Positions 7,839-14,138 of a stretch of DNA of 25,508 nucleotides are shown piece after piece. Source of the DNA: JAIRTY01 sp050257395 (lineage in GTDB: Bacteria > Actinomycetota > Actinomycetes > Streptosporangiales > Streptosporangiaceae); assembly GCA_050257395.1 (NCBI GenBank), contig JBLMWU010000309.1:1-25508 (forward strand). The letters run 5' to 3'. The position numbers and the translations under genes are program-made. The notes below the pieces were generated by a model. That model saw only the letters and a list, made by a program, of their open reading frames with translations, was not told the DNA's origin and did no database searches. The number at the start of each line of letters is the position of its first letter. Within the stretch, counting starts at the first letter, position 1.

Positions 7839-9244
7839 GGCCGCTGGCCCGGCCGGCCGGCCGCGTCCCGCTGGCCCGGCTCCCGGCCCGCGGCCTTCCG
7901 TTCCGCCCTCTCCCGGCCTGGGATCTCCCGCCTGGCCGTGCCCGGTCCCGGCGTGCCGTGCGCGGGCAGCTGATCAGCCTGGCCGCCCCGGGCCGGCTCC
8001 GCTGGCGGCAGCGGCACCTGCCAGACGAGCTCCTCCCCGCCGTCCGCGGGCCTGGTCCGCAGGGTGCCGCCCATCCGCTCCGCCAGGTCGCGCAGGGTGT
8101 GCAGCCGGGGACCGTCCCCGGCGGCCCGGGCGGCCCAGCCGACCCCGTCGTCGGCGATGGTCAGGCACACCGTGTCCGGGCCGGCCGCCACGGTCACCGA
8201 CACCCGGGTCGCGTGGGCGCCTCGGCCGCTCTGGGCCAGCGCCTCCCGCAGGGCGGTGAGCAGCTGGGCGCCCAGCGGCGGCGGCACCGCCGTGTCGATC
8301 GGGCCGTCCAGCACCACCTCCGGCACCATGCCCAGCAGCGGCGTCAGCTCGTTGGAGACGTCCAGGATGCCGCGGCGCAGGCCGCGCACGGGCAGCCCGT
8401 GCCCGAGCCCGAAGATGGACTGCCGCAGCAGCGTGATGGCGTCGTCGAGGTTCTGCACCACCGCGTCGATGCGCCTGCGCAGCTCGGGCTCGCCGGTCAG
8501 CTGCCCGGCGCCCTGCAGCGACAGCCCGGCGGTGAAGAGCCGCTGCACCACGGTGTCGTGCAGGCTGCTGGCGATCCGGTCCCGGTCGGCGGTGATGCTC
8601 AGCTCACGCAGCCGGCCCTGCAGCCGCGCGGTCGCCGCCTCCGACCGCCGGACCTGGGCCCGCAGGATGTGCGCGGCCACCGAGATCATGACGGCCACCG
8701 CGGTGAGGAAGAGCACCCGCCGGGCGATGATCGCCGGCGGCGCCTCCCCCGGGAACAGCGACGCGACGAAGCCCGCGCCGGCCAGCGCGGTCACCACGAC
8801 CGCGGACTCCCACGGCCGGTGGAACAGCGCCGTCCACACCACCGGCACCAGCAGCATCAGGTCCACGCCCGAGTTGAAGCCGCCGGAGGCGACGGTGAGG
8901 CCGAGCACCGAAACCAGGTAGATCAGCGGGACGCCGACCGCGAGCCAGCGCGGCAGCCAGCCCCAGGGCAGGAACACCGCGCCGGCGGTGGCCGCGAGCA
9001 GCACCAGGCTGACGGCCAGCCCGGTGGCTGACTGCGGGCCCGGCGGCAGCGCCAGGCTCGCCTCGGCGACCGCCGCGACCACCGCGAACGGGAGCACCCT
9101 GGCCAGCCGGCCGTCCCGGTCGAACGGGGAGCGGCGCTGGCCCGTGCCGCCGTCCGGTCCCGGGCCGCCCACGATGCCGAGCGGGCCGGGGCGCGTGACG
9201 GCACGCGCGGGTTCCCGCCCGAGACTGCCGTTCCCAGCGTCCAC
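7829..9244 (-). CDS. Orphan membrane sensor histidine kinase (HisKA_3 type)
   Basis: This is a predicted two-component sensor kinase. Numbered from a GTG at 9244, five or six membrane helices lie between about residues 50 and 205 and a linker follows. The HisKA_3 dimerisation/phosphoacceptor box is DRDRIASSLHDTVVQRLF, with His at residue 229, resembling the DevS/NarL-partner group. The HATPase_c region keeps the D-box DDGVGW, but its N-box reads REALAQSGRGAHAT: the usual Asn is Gln (residue 338) and the usual His-Ala pair is altered. The last ~60 residues are Arg/Gly/Pro-rich and probably disordered. The frame is open up to an ATG at 9586, but 9245-9586 is low-complexity and repeat-derived. 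The GTG at 9244 has an AAAGAGGGG ribosome-binding sequence at suitable distance, so I prefer it; the start is uncertain. No response regulator is adjacent. Confidence 0.85.
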   Translation of the reverse strand: MDAGNGSLGREPARAVTRPGPLGIVGGPGPDGGTGQRRSPFDRDGRLARVLPFAVVAAVAEASLALPPGPQSATGLAVSLVLLAATAGAVFLPWGWLPRWLAVGVPLIYLVSVLGLTVASGGFNSGVDLMLLVPVVWTALFHRPWESAVVVTALAGAGFVASLFPGEAPPAIIARRVLFLTAVAVMISVAAHILRAQVRRSEAATARLQGRLRELSITADRDRIASSLHDTVVQRLFTAGLSLQGAGQLTGEPELRRRIDAVVQNLDDAITLLRQSIFGLGHGLPVRGLRRGILDVSNELTPLLGMVPEVVLDGPIDTAVPPPLGAQLLTALREALAQSGRGAHATRVSVTVAAGPDTVCLTIADDGVGWAARAAGDGPRLHTLRDLAERMGGTLRTRPADGGEELVWQVPLPPAEPARGGQADQLPAHGTPGPGTARREIPGRERAERKAAGREPGQRDAAGRPGQRPQP

Positions 9245-9334
9245 CCCTGCCCCTCTTTCTGGCCCGCGCTCGCCGCCGGGCCGCTGGAGCCCGCCGTCTT
9301 CCCTCCTCGCTCCGGCTCCTCCGTCGCCTCGCTC

Positions 9335-9540
9335 GTCAGTCCAGACGGCGGCGCGGCCCTTCGGCTCGCTCGGGCCTGGGGCGCACCGCGCCCCCTCCGG
9401 CTGATCCCGCCGGTCTGGGCGGCGGCGCTGGCCTTTGGGTTGCTCAGGCCTGGGCGCTCCCGCGCCGCTTCCGGCTGATCCCTTCGGTGTGGGTGGCGGT
9501 GCTGGCCTTTGGGTTGCTCGGGCCTGGGCCGCACCGCGCC
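9335..9540 (+). repeat. Tandem ~74-bp repeat array, three copies, last one partial
   Basis: The copies are 9335-9408, 9409-9482 and 9483-9540 (truncated). The shared core runs GGCCTTTGGGTTGCTCGGGC, then CTGGGCGC, CGCGCC and finally TCCGGCTGATCCC. Copies differ at scattered positions and by small insertions or deletions. The unit length is not a multiple of three. Related units recur in the rodA-radical SAM gap (17511-17662), mostly in the opposite orientation, so this is a dispersed family rather than a local duplication alone. Confidence 0.85.
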
Positions 9541-9589
9541 TGTATGGGTCGTCCCGGCGAGTCTCCCTCCCGCCGGGGGACATCATGCC

Positions 9590-9633
9590 TGGTCACATGC
9601 TGGTCATCTGTGGCCGGCCACCCCCCGGCCGGC
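9590..9633. promoter_or_regulatory. Direct repeat TGGTCA x2 and adjacent hairpin
   Basis: TGGTCA occurs at 9590-9595 and 9601-9606, an 11-bp (one helical turn) period seen for tandem-binding response regulators. Just beyond it GCCGGCC (9613-9619) and GGCCGGC (9627-9633) form a 7-bp stem with a 7-base loop. The position, between divergent kinase and ndk genes, allows an operator or short leader structure. Two short matches can arise by chance, so this is weak. Confidence 0.3.
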
Positions 9634-9757
9634 GACATCTGATCACGTTGAGCTTGCCCCAGCGCGGGTAGGGATGTCCAGGCTCGCGGCTTCCGCCAGG
9701 CCCCCCGGACCACGCCGGCAGGTGTGCCGCGGGCGGCTGCGGGGCCTCACGCCCCGG

Positions 9758-9763
9758 TAGGAT
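9758..9763 (+). promoter_or_regulatory. Putative ndk promoter -10 (TAGGAT)
   Basis: TAGGAT matches the housekeeping-sigma -10 consensus (TANNNT) of actinobacteria and lies about 75 bp before the ndk start, which would give a leader of roughly 65-70 nt. No strong -35 hexamer is visible at the expected place. This is a motif-based inference. Confidence 0.5.
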
Positions 9764-9822
9764 TCCCGCGTAACGGGGGGAGTTTCTGTGATCGCTGCGT
9801 GACGCCCTGGCGTTGCTGCTCC

Positions 9823-9830
9823 GAGGAGGA
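9823..9830 (+). promoter_or_regulatory. Strong Shine-Dalgarno that fixes the ndk TTG start
   Basis: GAGGAGGA ends seven bases before the TTG at 9838. It is the strongest ribosome-binding sequence in the window and decides for this TTG over the longer open frame that reaches back to 9724. The protein then begins SERTLVLVKPDG, exactly where Ndk homology starts. Confidence 0.85.
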
Positions 9831-9837
9831 TTTTTCT

Positions 9838-10248
9838 TTGTCTGAACGTACCCTTGTCCTGGTCAAGCCGGACGGCGTGCACCGGGGCCTGGTCGGTGAG
9901 GTCGTGTCCAGGATGGAACGCAAGGGCCTGCGGATCGTCGCCATGGACATGCGCACCCTCGACGCGGCCACCGCCGAGCTGCACTACGCCGAGCACACCA
10001 GCAAGCCCTTCTTCGGCTCGCTGGTCGAATTCATCACATCCGGCCCGCTGGTGGCCATCGTGGCCGAGGGGCCGCGGGCGATCGAGGCGTTCCGCGGCCT
10101 GGCCGGCGCGACCGACCCCGTGCGCGCCACTCCGGGCACCATCCGCGGTGACTACGCGTTGGAAGTTCAGGAAAACATCGTGCACGGATCCGACGGGCCC
10201 GACTCGGCTGAGCGCGAGATCAAGATCTTCTTCCCTGACCTCGTTTAG
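9838..10248 (+). CDS. ndk: Nucleoside-diphosphate kinase
   Basis: Ndk moves the terminal phosphate of ATP to nucleoside diphosphates through a phosphohistidine and balances NTP/dNTP pools in the cytoplasm. With the TTG start the protein has 136 residues, the usual bacterial length. The N-terminal TLVLVKPDGV, the Kpn-loop region around residues 85-104 (FRGLAGATDPVRATPGTIRG) and the active-site motif NIVHGSDGPDSAEREI, with catalytic His116, are all intact. The TTG start combined with a near-ideal Shine-Dalgarno is notable. The gene stands alone between the divergent kinase and the mre operon, 181 bp before mreB, in the position ndk holds in many actinomycetes. Identity is certain. Confidence 0.97.
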   Translation: MSERTLVLVKPDGVHRGLVGEVVSRMERKGLRIVAMDMRTLDAATAELHYAEHTSKPFFGSLVEFITSGPLVAIVAEGPRAIEAFRGLAGATDPVRATPGTIRGDYALEVQENIVHGSDGPDSAEREIKIFFPDLV

Positions 10249-10306
10249 CCGGCCCGGCCCTGGTCGATGAAGGAGACAAGGCTGTGTTCAGGCCTGTGGG
10301 GGGGCA

Positions 10307-10330
10307 GGAACACCAGCTTTGTTCACAGTT
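10307..10330 (+). promoter_or_regulatory. SigE-type ECF promoter upstream of mreB
   Basis: GGAAC at 10307-10311 is followed after exactly 16 bases by GTT at 10328-10330. This fits the published consensus for the Streptomyces cell-envelope-stress sigma factor SigE (GGAAC, 15-16 bases, GTC or GTT). It lies 100 bp before the mreB ATG, ahead of an operon for wall synthesis, which is a functionally sensible target. The match to motif and spacing is seen directly; control by a SigE-like factor is inferred. Confidence 0.6.
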
Positions 10331-10429
10331 ATCTGGTCCTGTGCGGGGGGTCCGCCGGCGTGAGCTGGCGCGGCCCCCTTGCAGGCCAGTACAACCCGGC
10401 AGGACCCATCTGGAAGGTGCTCGTCTCCT

Positions 10430-11461
10430 ATGAGCAACGCGCTGGCGTTTCTGGGCCGTGACATGGCGGTCGACCTCGGCACTGCGAACACCCTGGTCTA
10501 CGTACGGGGACGGGGGATCGTGCTGAACGAGCCCTCCGTGGTCGCCCTCAATACCAACAACGGCCAGATCGTCGCGGTGGGCCAGGAAGCTAAACGCATG
10601 ATCGGGCGGACGCCGGGCAACATCGTCGCCGTCCGGCCGCTCAAGGACGGCGTGATCGCGGACTTCGACGTCACCGAGCGGATGCTCCGCTATTTCATCC
10701 AGAAGGTCCACAAGCGCCGGCACCTGGCCAAGCCGCGGGTGGTGGTGGCCGTGCCGAGCGGGATCACCGGCGTCGAGCAGAGCGCGGTCAAGGAGGCCGG
10801 GCACCAGGCTGGCGCGCGCCGGGTGTACATCATCGAGGAGCCGATGGCGGCTGCCATCGGCGCCGGGCTGCCGGTGAACGAGCCGACCGGCAACATGGTG
10901 GTGGACATCGGCGGCGGTACCACCGAAGTCGCGGTGATCTCCCTGGGCGGGATCGTGACCTCCCAATCCATCCGGATCGGCGGCGACGAACTCGACCAGG
11001 CCATCATGACCTTCGGCAAGAAGGAGTACTCGCTCATGCTCGGCGAGCGCACCGCCGAGGAGATCAAGATGGCACTGGGCTCGGCGTACCCCTCGGCGGA
11101 GGAGCCGCACGCTGAGATCCGCGGCCGTGACCTGGTCAGCGGCCTGCCGAAGACCATCGTGATCTCCGCGGAGGAGATCCGCCGGGCGATCGAGGAGCCG
11201 CTGGCCCTCATCATCGACGCGGTCAAGACCACCCTGGACAAGTGCCCGCCCGAGCTGGCCGGCGACATCATGGACCGGGGCATCGCGCTGACCGGCGGCG
11301 GGGCGCTGCTGCGCGGCCTGGACGAGCGGCTGCGGGAAGAGACCGGCATGCCGGTGCACATGGCCGACAACCCGCTCGATTCGGTCGTGCTCGGAACTGG
11401 CAAGTGCGTTGAGGATTTCGACACGCTGCGGCAGGTACTTGTGCCAGAGTCCAGGCGCTGA
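10430..11461 (+). CDS. mreB: MreB, actin-like rod/spore-wall morphogenesis protein
   Basis: MreB polymerises on ATP along the inner face of the membrane and guides the wall-synthesis machinery; in mycelial actinomycetes it mainly serves spore-wall formation. The 343-residue product has the actin-fold nucleotide motifs VDLGTANT (residues ~14-21), DIGGGTTE (D159) and LTGGGALLRGLDERL, plus IIEEPMAAAIGAGLPV. The N-terminus MSNALAFLGRDMAVDLGTAN contains the short amphipathic segment expected for membrane binding. The ATG at 10430 is chosen because homology begins there and GGAAGG lies 12 bases upstream; the frame is open back to 10379, but that part overlaps the leader. It is the first gene of the mreBCD-PBP2-rodA operon, 50 bp ahead of mreC. 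Confidence 0.97.
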   Translation: MSNALAFLGRDMAVDLGTANTLVYVRGRGIVLNEPSVVALNTNNGQIVAVGQEAKRMIGRTPGNIVAVRPLKDGVIADFDVTERMLRYFIQKVHKRRHLAKPRVVVAVPSGITGVEQSAVKEAGHQAGARRVYIIEEPMAAAIGAGLPVNEPTGNMVVDIGGGTTEVAVISLGGIVTSQSIRIGGDELDQAIMTFGKKEYSLMLGERTAEEIKMALGSAYPSAEEPHAEIRGRDLVSGLPKTIVISAEEIRRAIEEPLALIIDAVKTTLDKCPPELAGDIMDRGIALTGGGALLRGLDERLREETGMPVHMADNPLDSVVLGTGKCVEDFDTLRQVLVPESRR

Positions 11462-11511
11462 CCCAGCTCACACCGGGTTGGCCGCAGCAGCGGCGTGGAT
11501 GAGGAGATCTG

Positions 11512-12465
11512 GTGCACGACAGCCGTCGCACCCGGGTGGTTCTCGGCGTGCTCCTGGTGGCAGCGTTCGCGCTGATCACCTTCGACGCCCGGGGCGCGTC
11601 GCCCGCGCGCGGCGCGGGCGCGTCGGTGTTCGGGTCGGCCGAGAACGTGGCCAGCACCGTGGCCGCGCCGTTCACCCGGCTGTTCGACGGCATCACCAGC
11701 GGCCCGGCTGCCCAGAACCGGATCAGCCAGCTGCAGCGGCAGGTCATCCGGCTGCAGGCGGAGCTCAACCAGGCCCGGCTGGGCAGAGCGGACGAAGCCC
11801 AGCTGCAGCGGCTGCTGCAGCTGGCCGGCCGGGGCCGGTACCGGGTCGTCGCCGCCAGCGTGATCGCCAGCGGGCCCGCCTATGAGGACACGGTCACCAT
11901 CGACGCGGGCTCGGCCGACGGCATCAAGCCAAACGAGACCGTGCTGAACGGCGCCGGGCTGGTCGGCACGGTCACCGCGGTGAGCTCCCACACCTCCAGC
12001 GTGCTGCTGGACACCGACGCCGCCGCGACCGTCGGCGTGCGGCTGGCGGGCACCGGGCAGATCGGCGCCGCCACCGGCACCGGCCGCAGCAGGCCCGGCC
12101 CGGGCCTGCTCAAGCTGCAGGTCTTCGACGCCAGCGCGGTGCTCAGGGTGGGCCAGCAGCTGGTCACCTTCGGGTCGGTGGGCGGCCGCCCCTACGTGCC
12201 CGGGGTGCCGGTGGGCACCATCATCAAGGTGACCGGCAGCGAGAACTCCCTCACCAAGCTGGCGCTGGTCCGGCCCTTCGCGGACGACTCGGCACTCAGT
12301 GTGGTCGGGGTGGTGATCGTGCCGCCGCGGGTGAACCCGCGCGACTCGGTGCTGCCGGCCAGGCCGAAGCCCACGCCCACGCCCACCCCCACCGGCGGGG
12401 CCCGGCGCGGCGCCGCCACCGCCAGCCCCGGGGCCTCCGCCTCGCCGACCGCCTCCGGGCACTAG
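11512..12465 (+). CDS. mreC: MreC, bitopic elongation-complex scaffold
   Basis: MreC links cytoplasmic MreB to PBP2/RodA on the outer side of the membrane. The 317-residue product has a short basic N-terminus, one membrane helix (about residues 8-25), a coiled coil (about 68-104, NRISQLQRQVIRLQAEL onward) and the two-barrel MreC domain (about 110-283, with SADGIKPNETVLNGAGLVGTV and VTFGSVGG). A Pro/Thr/Ala-rich tail (PTPTPTPTGG) follows. The GTG at 11512 is preceded by GAGGAG with five-base spacing, a convincing start. Unlike the other junctions in this operon, which overlap or are short, it is separated from mreD by 197 bp that hold a large palindrome. Confidence 0.95.
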   Translation: MHDSRRTRVVLGVLLVAAFALITFDARGASPARGAGASVFGSAENVASTVAAPFTRLFDGITSGPAAQNRISQLQRQVIRLQAELNQARLGRADEAQLQRLLQLAGRGRYRVVAASVIASGPAYEDTVTIDAGSADGIKPNETVLNGAGLVGTVTAVSSHTSSVLLDTDAAATVGVRLAGTGQIGAATGTGRSRPGPGLLKLQVFDASAVLRVGQQLVTFGSVGGRPYVPGVPVGTIIKVTGSENSLTKLALVRPFADDSALSVVGVVIVPPRVNPRDSVLPARPKPTPTPTPTGGARRGAATASPGASASPTASGH

Positions 12466-12498
12466 CGCATGGCCCGCCACGACCGACGGGGCGCCGGG

Positions 12499-12662
12499 CA
12501 GGGCATGCCCTGCCGACCTTCGGCCTGCTGCGCGCCGCCCGGACGGGCGTGCCGCGGCGTTGTCGTCGTCGCGCATAGCTCCGCTATGCCCTCCTCCTCC
12601 GCCTTGCGGTCCATCCCGCCGGACGCCGCTCGCGACGGCCAAGACCGGCAGGACACGCCCTG
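12499..12662. repeat. 164-bp quasi-palindrome between mreC and mreD
   Basis: The outer arms 12499-12525 and 12637-12662 match as an imperfect inverted repeat (about 22 of 26 positions). The exact centre is a perfect hairpin, GCATAGC-TCC-GCTATGC at 12573-12589. Sequence between arms and centre also pairs in blocks (CCGG, CGGG, CCGC, GGCG) with small gaps, so the whole block is one long dyad centred near 12581. The left arm contains a separate 18-bp perfect palindrome at 12497-12514. The right arm ends at the base before the mreD ATG and carries CAGGAC, the only plausible mreD ribosome-binding site. It may be a MITE/REP-like insertion, an mRNA regulatory structure, or both. Confidence 0.8.
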
Positions 12663-14138
12663 ATGCGGCGCCTCCTGCTGTCTGCGCTGGTCCTGCTGGG
12701 TGCGGTCCTGCTGCAGATCGTCGCCGTCAACAGCCTGCCGCTGCCCGGCGGGTCCAGCCCCGACCTGGTGCTGGTCGCGATCGCCGCGCTGGCGGTGACC
12801 GGCGGCCCGATGGAAGGCGCGCTGGCAGGCTTCGCCGGCGGCCTGGCGCTCGACATCGCCCCGCCCGCGGTCCACCTGGTGGGCCAGCAGGCGCTGGTGT
12901 TCTGCCTGATCGGCTACGCCGCCGGGCGGCTGGCCGGCCCGCTGGAGGGCACCGCCTGGCTGCGGCTGGCCGTGGTGGCCGTGGCGGCGGCAGCGGGCGA
13001 AGCGCTGCAGGCGGCGCTCGGCCTGATGTTCTCCGAGCCGGACTACACCTGGAGCGCTGCCCGGCAGGTGCTGCCGGCGGCGCTGGTCTACGAATGCGCG
13101 CTCAGCCCGTTCGTGCTCGCGATCGTGGCCGGCCTGCGGGAGCGGCTCGGCGCTTTCGCGGACGCCCCGGTCGCGATGGGCGGCGAACTGGCCGCCAGGA
13201 CCAAGGCCGCGGCCTCGCCGCTGGCCGGGCTGGCGGGCATCTCCGAGACGGTGCGCAGCACCGGCGCTGGCCGCACCCCCCGGCTGCGGGCCGCGGCGGG
13301 CCGGCCAGCGGACGGCTGGATCGGCAGCCACCCGGCCGCGGGCGGGCAGATGGCCCAGCGGCGGCCGCTGAACCTGCGGCTGCGCGGCGGCCAGGCCGGG
13401 TCGGCCGCGGCCGTGCCGGTCAGCCGGAGCCTGCCGGCCCGGCCGGTGAACCTGCGGCTGGGCAGCCGTCGCCGGGGCGACCGGATCCCCGGTGCCGCCG
13501 TGGCAGTCGGCGCGCTCGGCGACGCGCGGGCCCTGCTGCCCGGCGCCCGGCCCCGGGCGGGCAGCTTCCGCGGCGGCCGGTCAGCGGCCCGGCAGGCGGG
13601 CACCGGGTTCCTGGCCAGGGCGCAGCCCCGGGCAGGCTCCTTCCGCGGCGGCCCGTCCGCGGCGCGCGCGTCCGGGGCGGCCTTCAGCGGCAAGGTGCGG
13701 CCCCGGTCGGGCAGCTTCCGCGGCGGCCCGGCCGCCGCCCGGCGTCCGGGGGCGTTCCTGAGCAAAGCGCCGCGCAAGGGGGCGTTCAGCGGCGGGCCGT
13801 CCGCAGCCCGCCGGGCACCGGCCGGCCTGGCCGGCGGACCGGCCCGGCTGCGGATCGGCAGCCGCCGCGGCGACGGCGTGGTCGGCGGCAGCGTCACCGG
13901 CTTGCTGGGCCGGCGGCGCGGCATGAAACTGGTGTCCGGCCGGGCCGCCACCCCCCGGTTCCGCTCCGGCAGCGGCCTGACCGGGCGGCGCGGCCGCCGC
14001 GGCGGCCTCGGCGGCGGCGGGCTGACCGGCGGGCTGCCCGGCACCCGGCTGCCCGGGCGGCGGCTGCGGCTGGGCCGGGCCGGGCGCCGGTCCCGGGTGT
14101 GGCGGATCGGAAGCAAGCGGACAGGGGGACTGTCATGA
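12663..14138 (+). CDS. mreD: MreD with a very long Arg/Gly-rich C-terminal tail
   Basis: MreD is the integral membrane partner of MreC in the elongation complex. Residues 1-160 match the family: five or six hydrophobic segments, the early SSPDLVLVAIAALAV, and GFAGGLALDIAPP. The usual length is about 160-220 residues, but this protein has 491. Residues ~160-491 form a basic, Gly/Ala/Arg/Pro-rich, probably disordered cytoplasmic tail. It contains NLRL/LRIGSRR words and four tandem repeats around GSFRGGPSAAR at residues 297-392. The tail is in frame up to an ATGA overlap with the PBP2 gene, which argues against a sequencing frameshift. The start ATG at 12663 uses an AGGA nine bases upstream, inside the preceding palindrome. 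MreD identity is strong; the role of the tail is unknown. Confidence 0.9.
   Translation: MRRLLLSALVLLGAVLLQIVAVNSLPLPGGSSPDLVLVAIAALAVTGGPMEGALAGFAGGLALDIAPPAVHLVGQQALVFCLIGYAAGRLAGPLEGTAWLRLAVVAVAAAAGEALQAALGLMFSEPDYTWSAARQVLPAALVYECALSPFVLAIVAGLRERLGAFADAPVAMGGELAARTKAAASPLAGLAGISETVRSTGAGRTPRLRAAAGRPADGWIGSHPAAGGQMAQRRPLNLRLRGGQAGSAAAVPVSRSLPARPVNLRLGSRRRGDRIPGAAVAVGALGDARALLPGARPRAGSFRGGRSAARQAGTGFLARAQPRAGSFRGGPSAARASGAAFSGKVRPRSGSFRGGPAAARRPGAFLSKAPRKGAFSGGPSAARRAPAGLAGGPARLRIGSRRGDGVVGGSVTGLLGRRRGMKLVSGRAATPRFRSGSGLTGRRGRRGGLGGGGLTGGLPGTRLPGRRLRLGRAGRRSRVWRIGSKRTGGLS
13551..13838 (+). repeat. Four tandem 23-25-codon repeats in mreD
   Basis: The units are 13551-13625, 13626-13700, 13701-13769 and 13770-13838, of 25, 25, 23 and 23 codons. 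Each begins Pro-Arg-x-Gly-(Ser/Ala)-Phe-(Arg/Ser)-Gly-Gly-x-(Ser/Ala)-Ala-Ala-Arg. The shared DNA word is GGCAGCTTCCGCGGCGGC with minor variants. Length steps are whole codons, as expected for a selected protein repeat. Confidence 0.9.

Larger units (their letters stand above)
9245..9837. other. Non-coding region between the kinase and ndk
   Basis: About 590 bp separate the divergent kinase and ndk genes. The part 9335-9540 is a tandem array of ~74-bp repeats. Around 9590-9633 there is a short direct repeat and a hairpin, and 9758-9837 holds a likely ndk promoter and ribosome-binding site. The long minus-strand frame to 9586 across this region looks like read-through of GC-rich repeats rather than protein. 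Nothing else recognisable was seen. Confidence 0.7.

Noticed and set aside
9335..9540. CRISPR-like array
   Set aside because: Copies are adjacent without unique spacers, differ from each other, and no cas gene is near.
9245..9586. N-terminal extension of the kinase with PEQPKG/PSEPKG-like peptides
   Set aside because: The peptides arise from a DNA repeat also found in a clearly non-coding gap, and the unit length is not a multiple of three; a GTG with a ribosome-binding site lies at 9244.
10267..10461. Small frame in the mreB leader, preceded by a weak purine stretch
   Set aside because: It overlaps the SigE-type promoter and the mreB start in another frame, and shows no family features.
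12469..12663. 64-residue plus-strand frame between mreC and mreD
   Set aside because: It lies wholly within the palindromic block, lacks a ribosome-binding site and has no recognisable similarity; the inverted repeat explains the sequence better.
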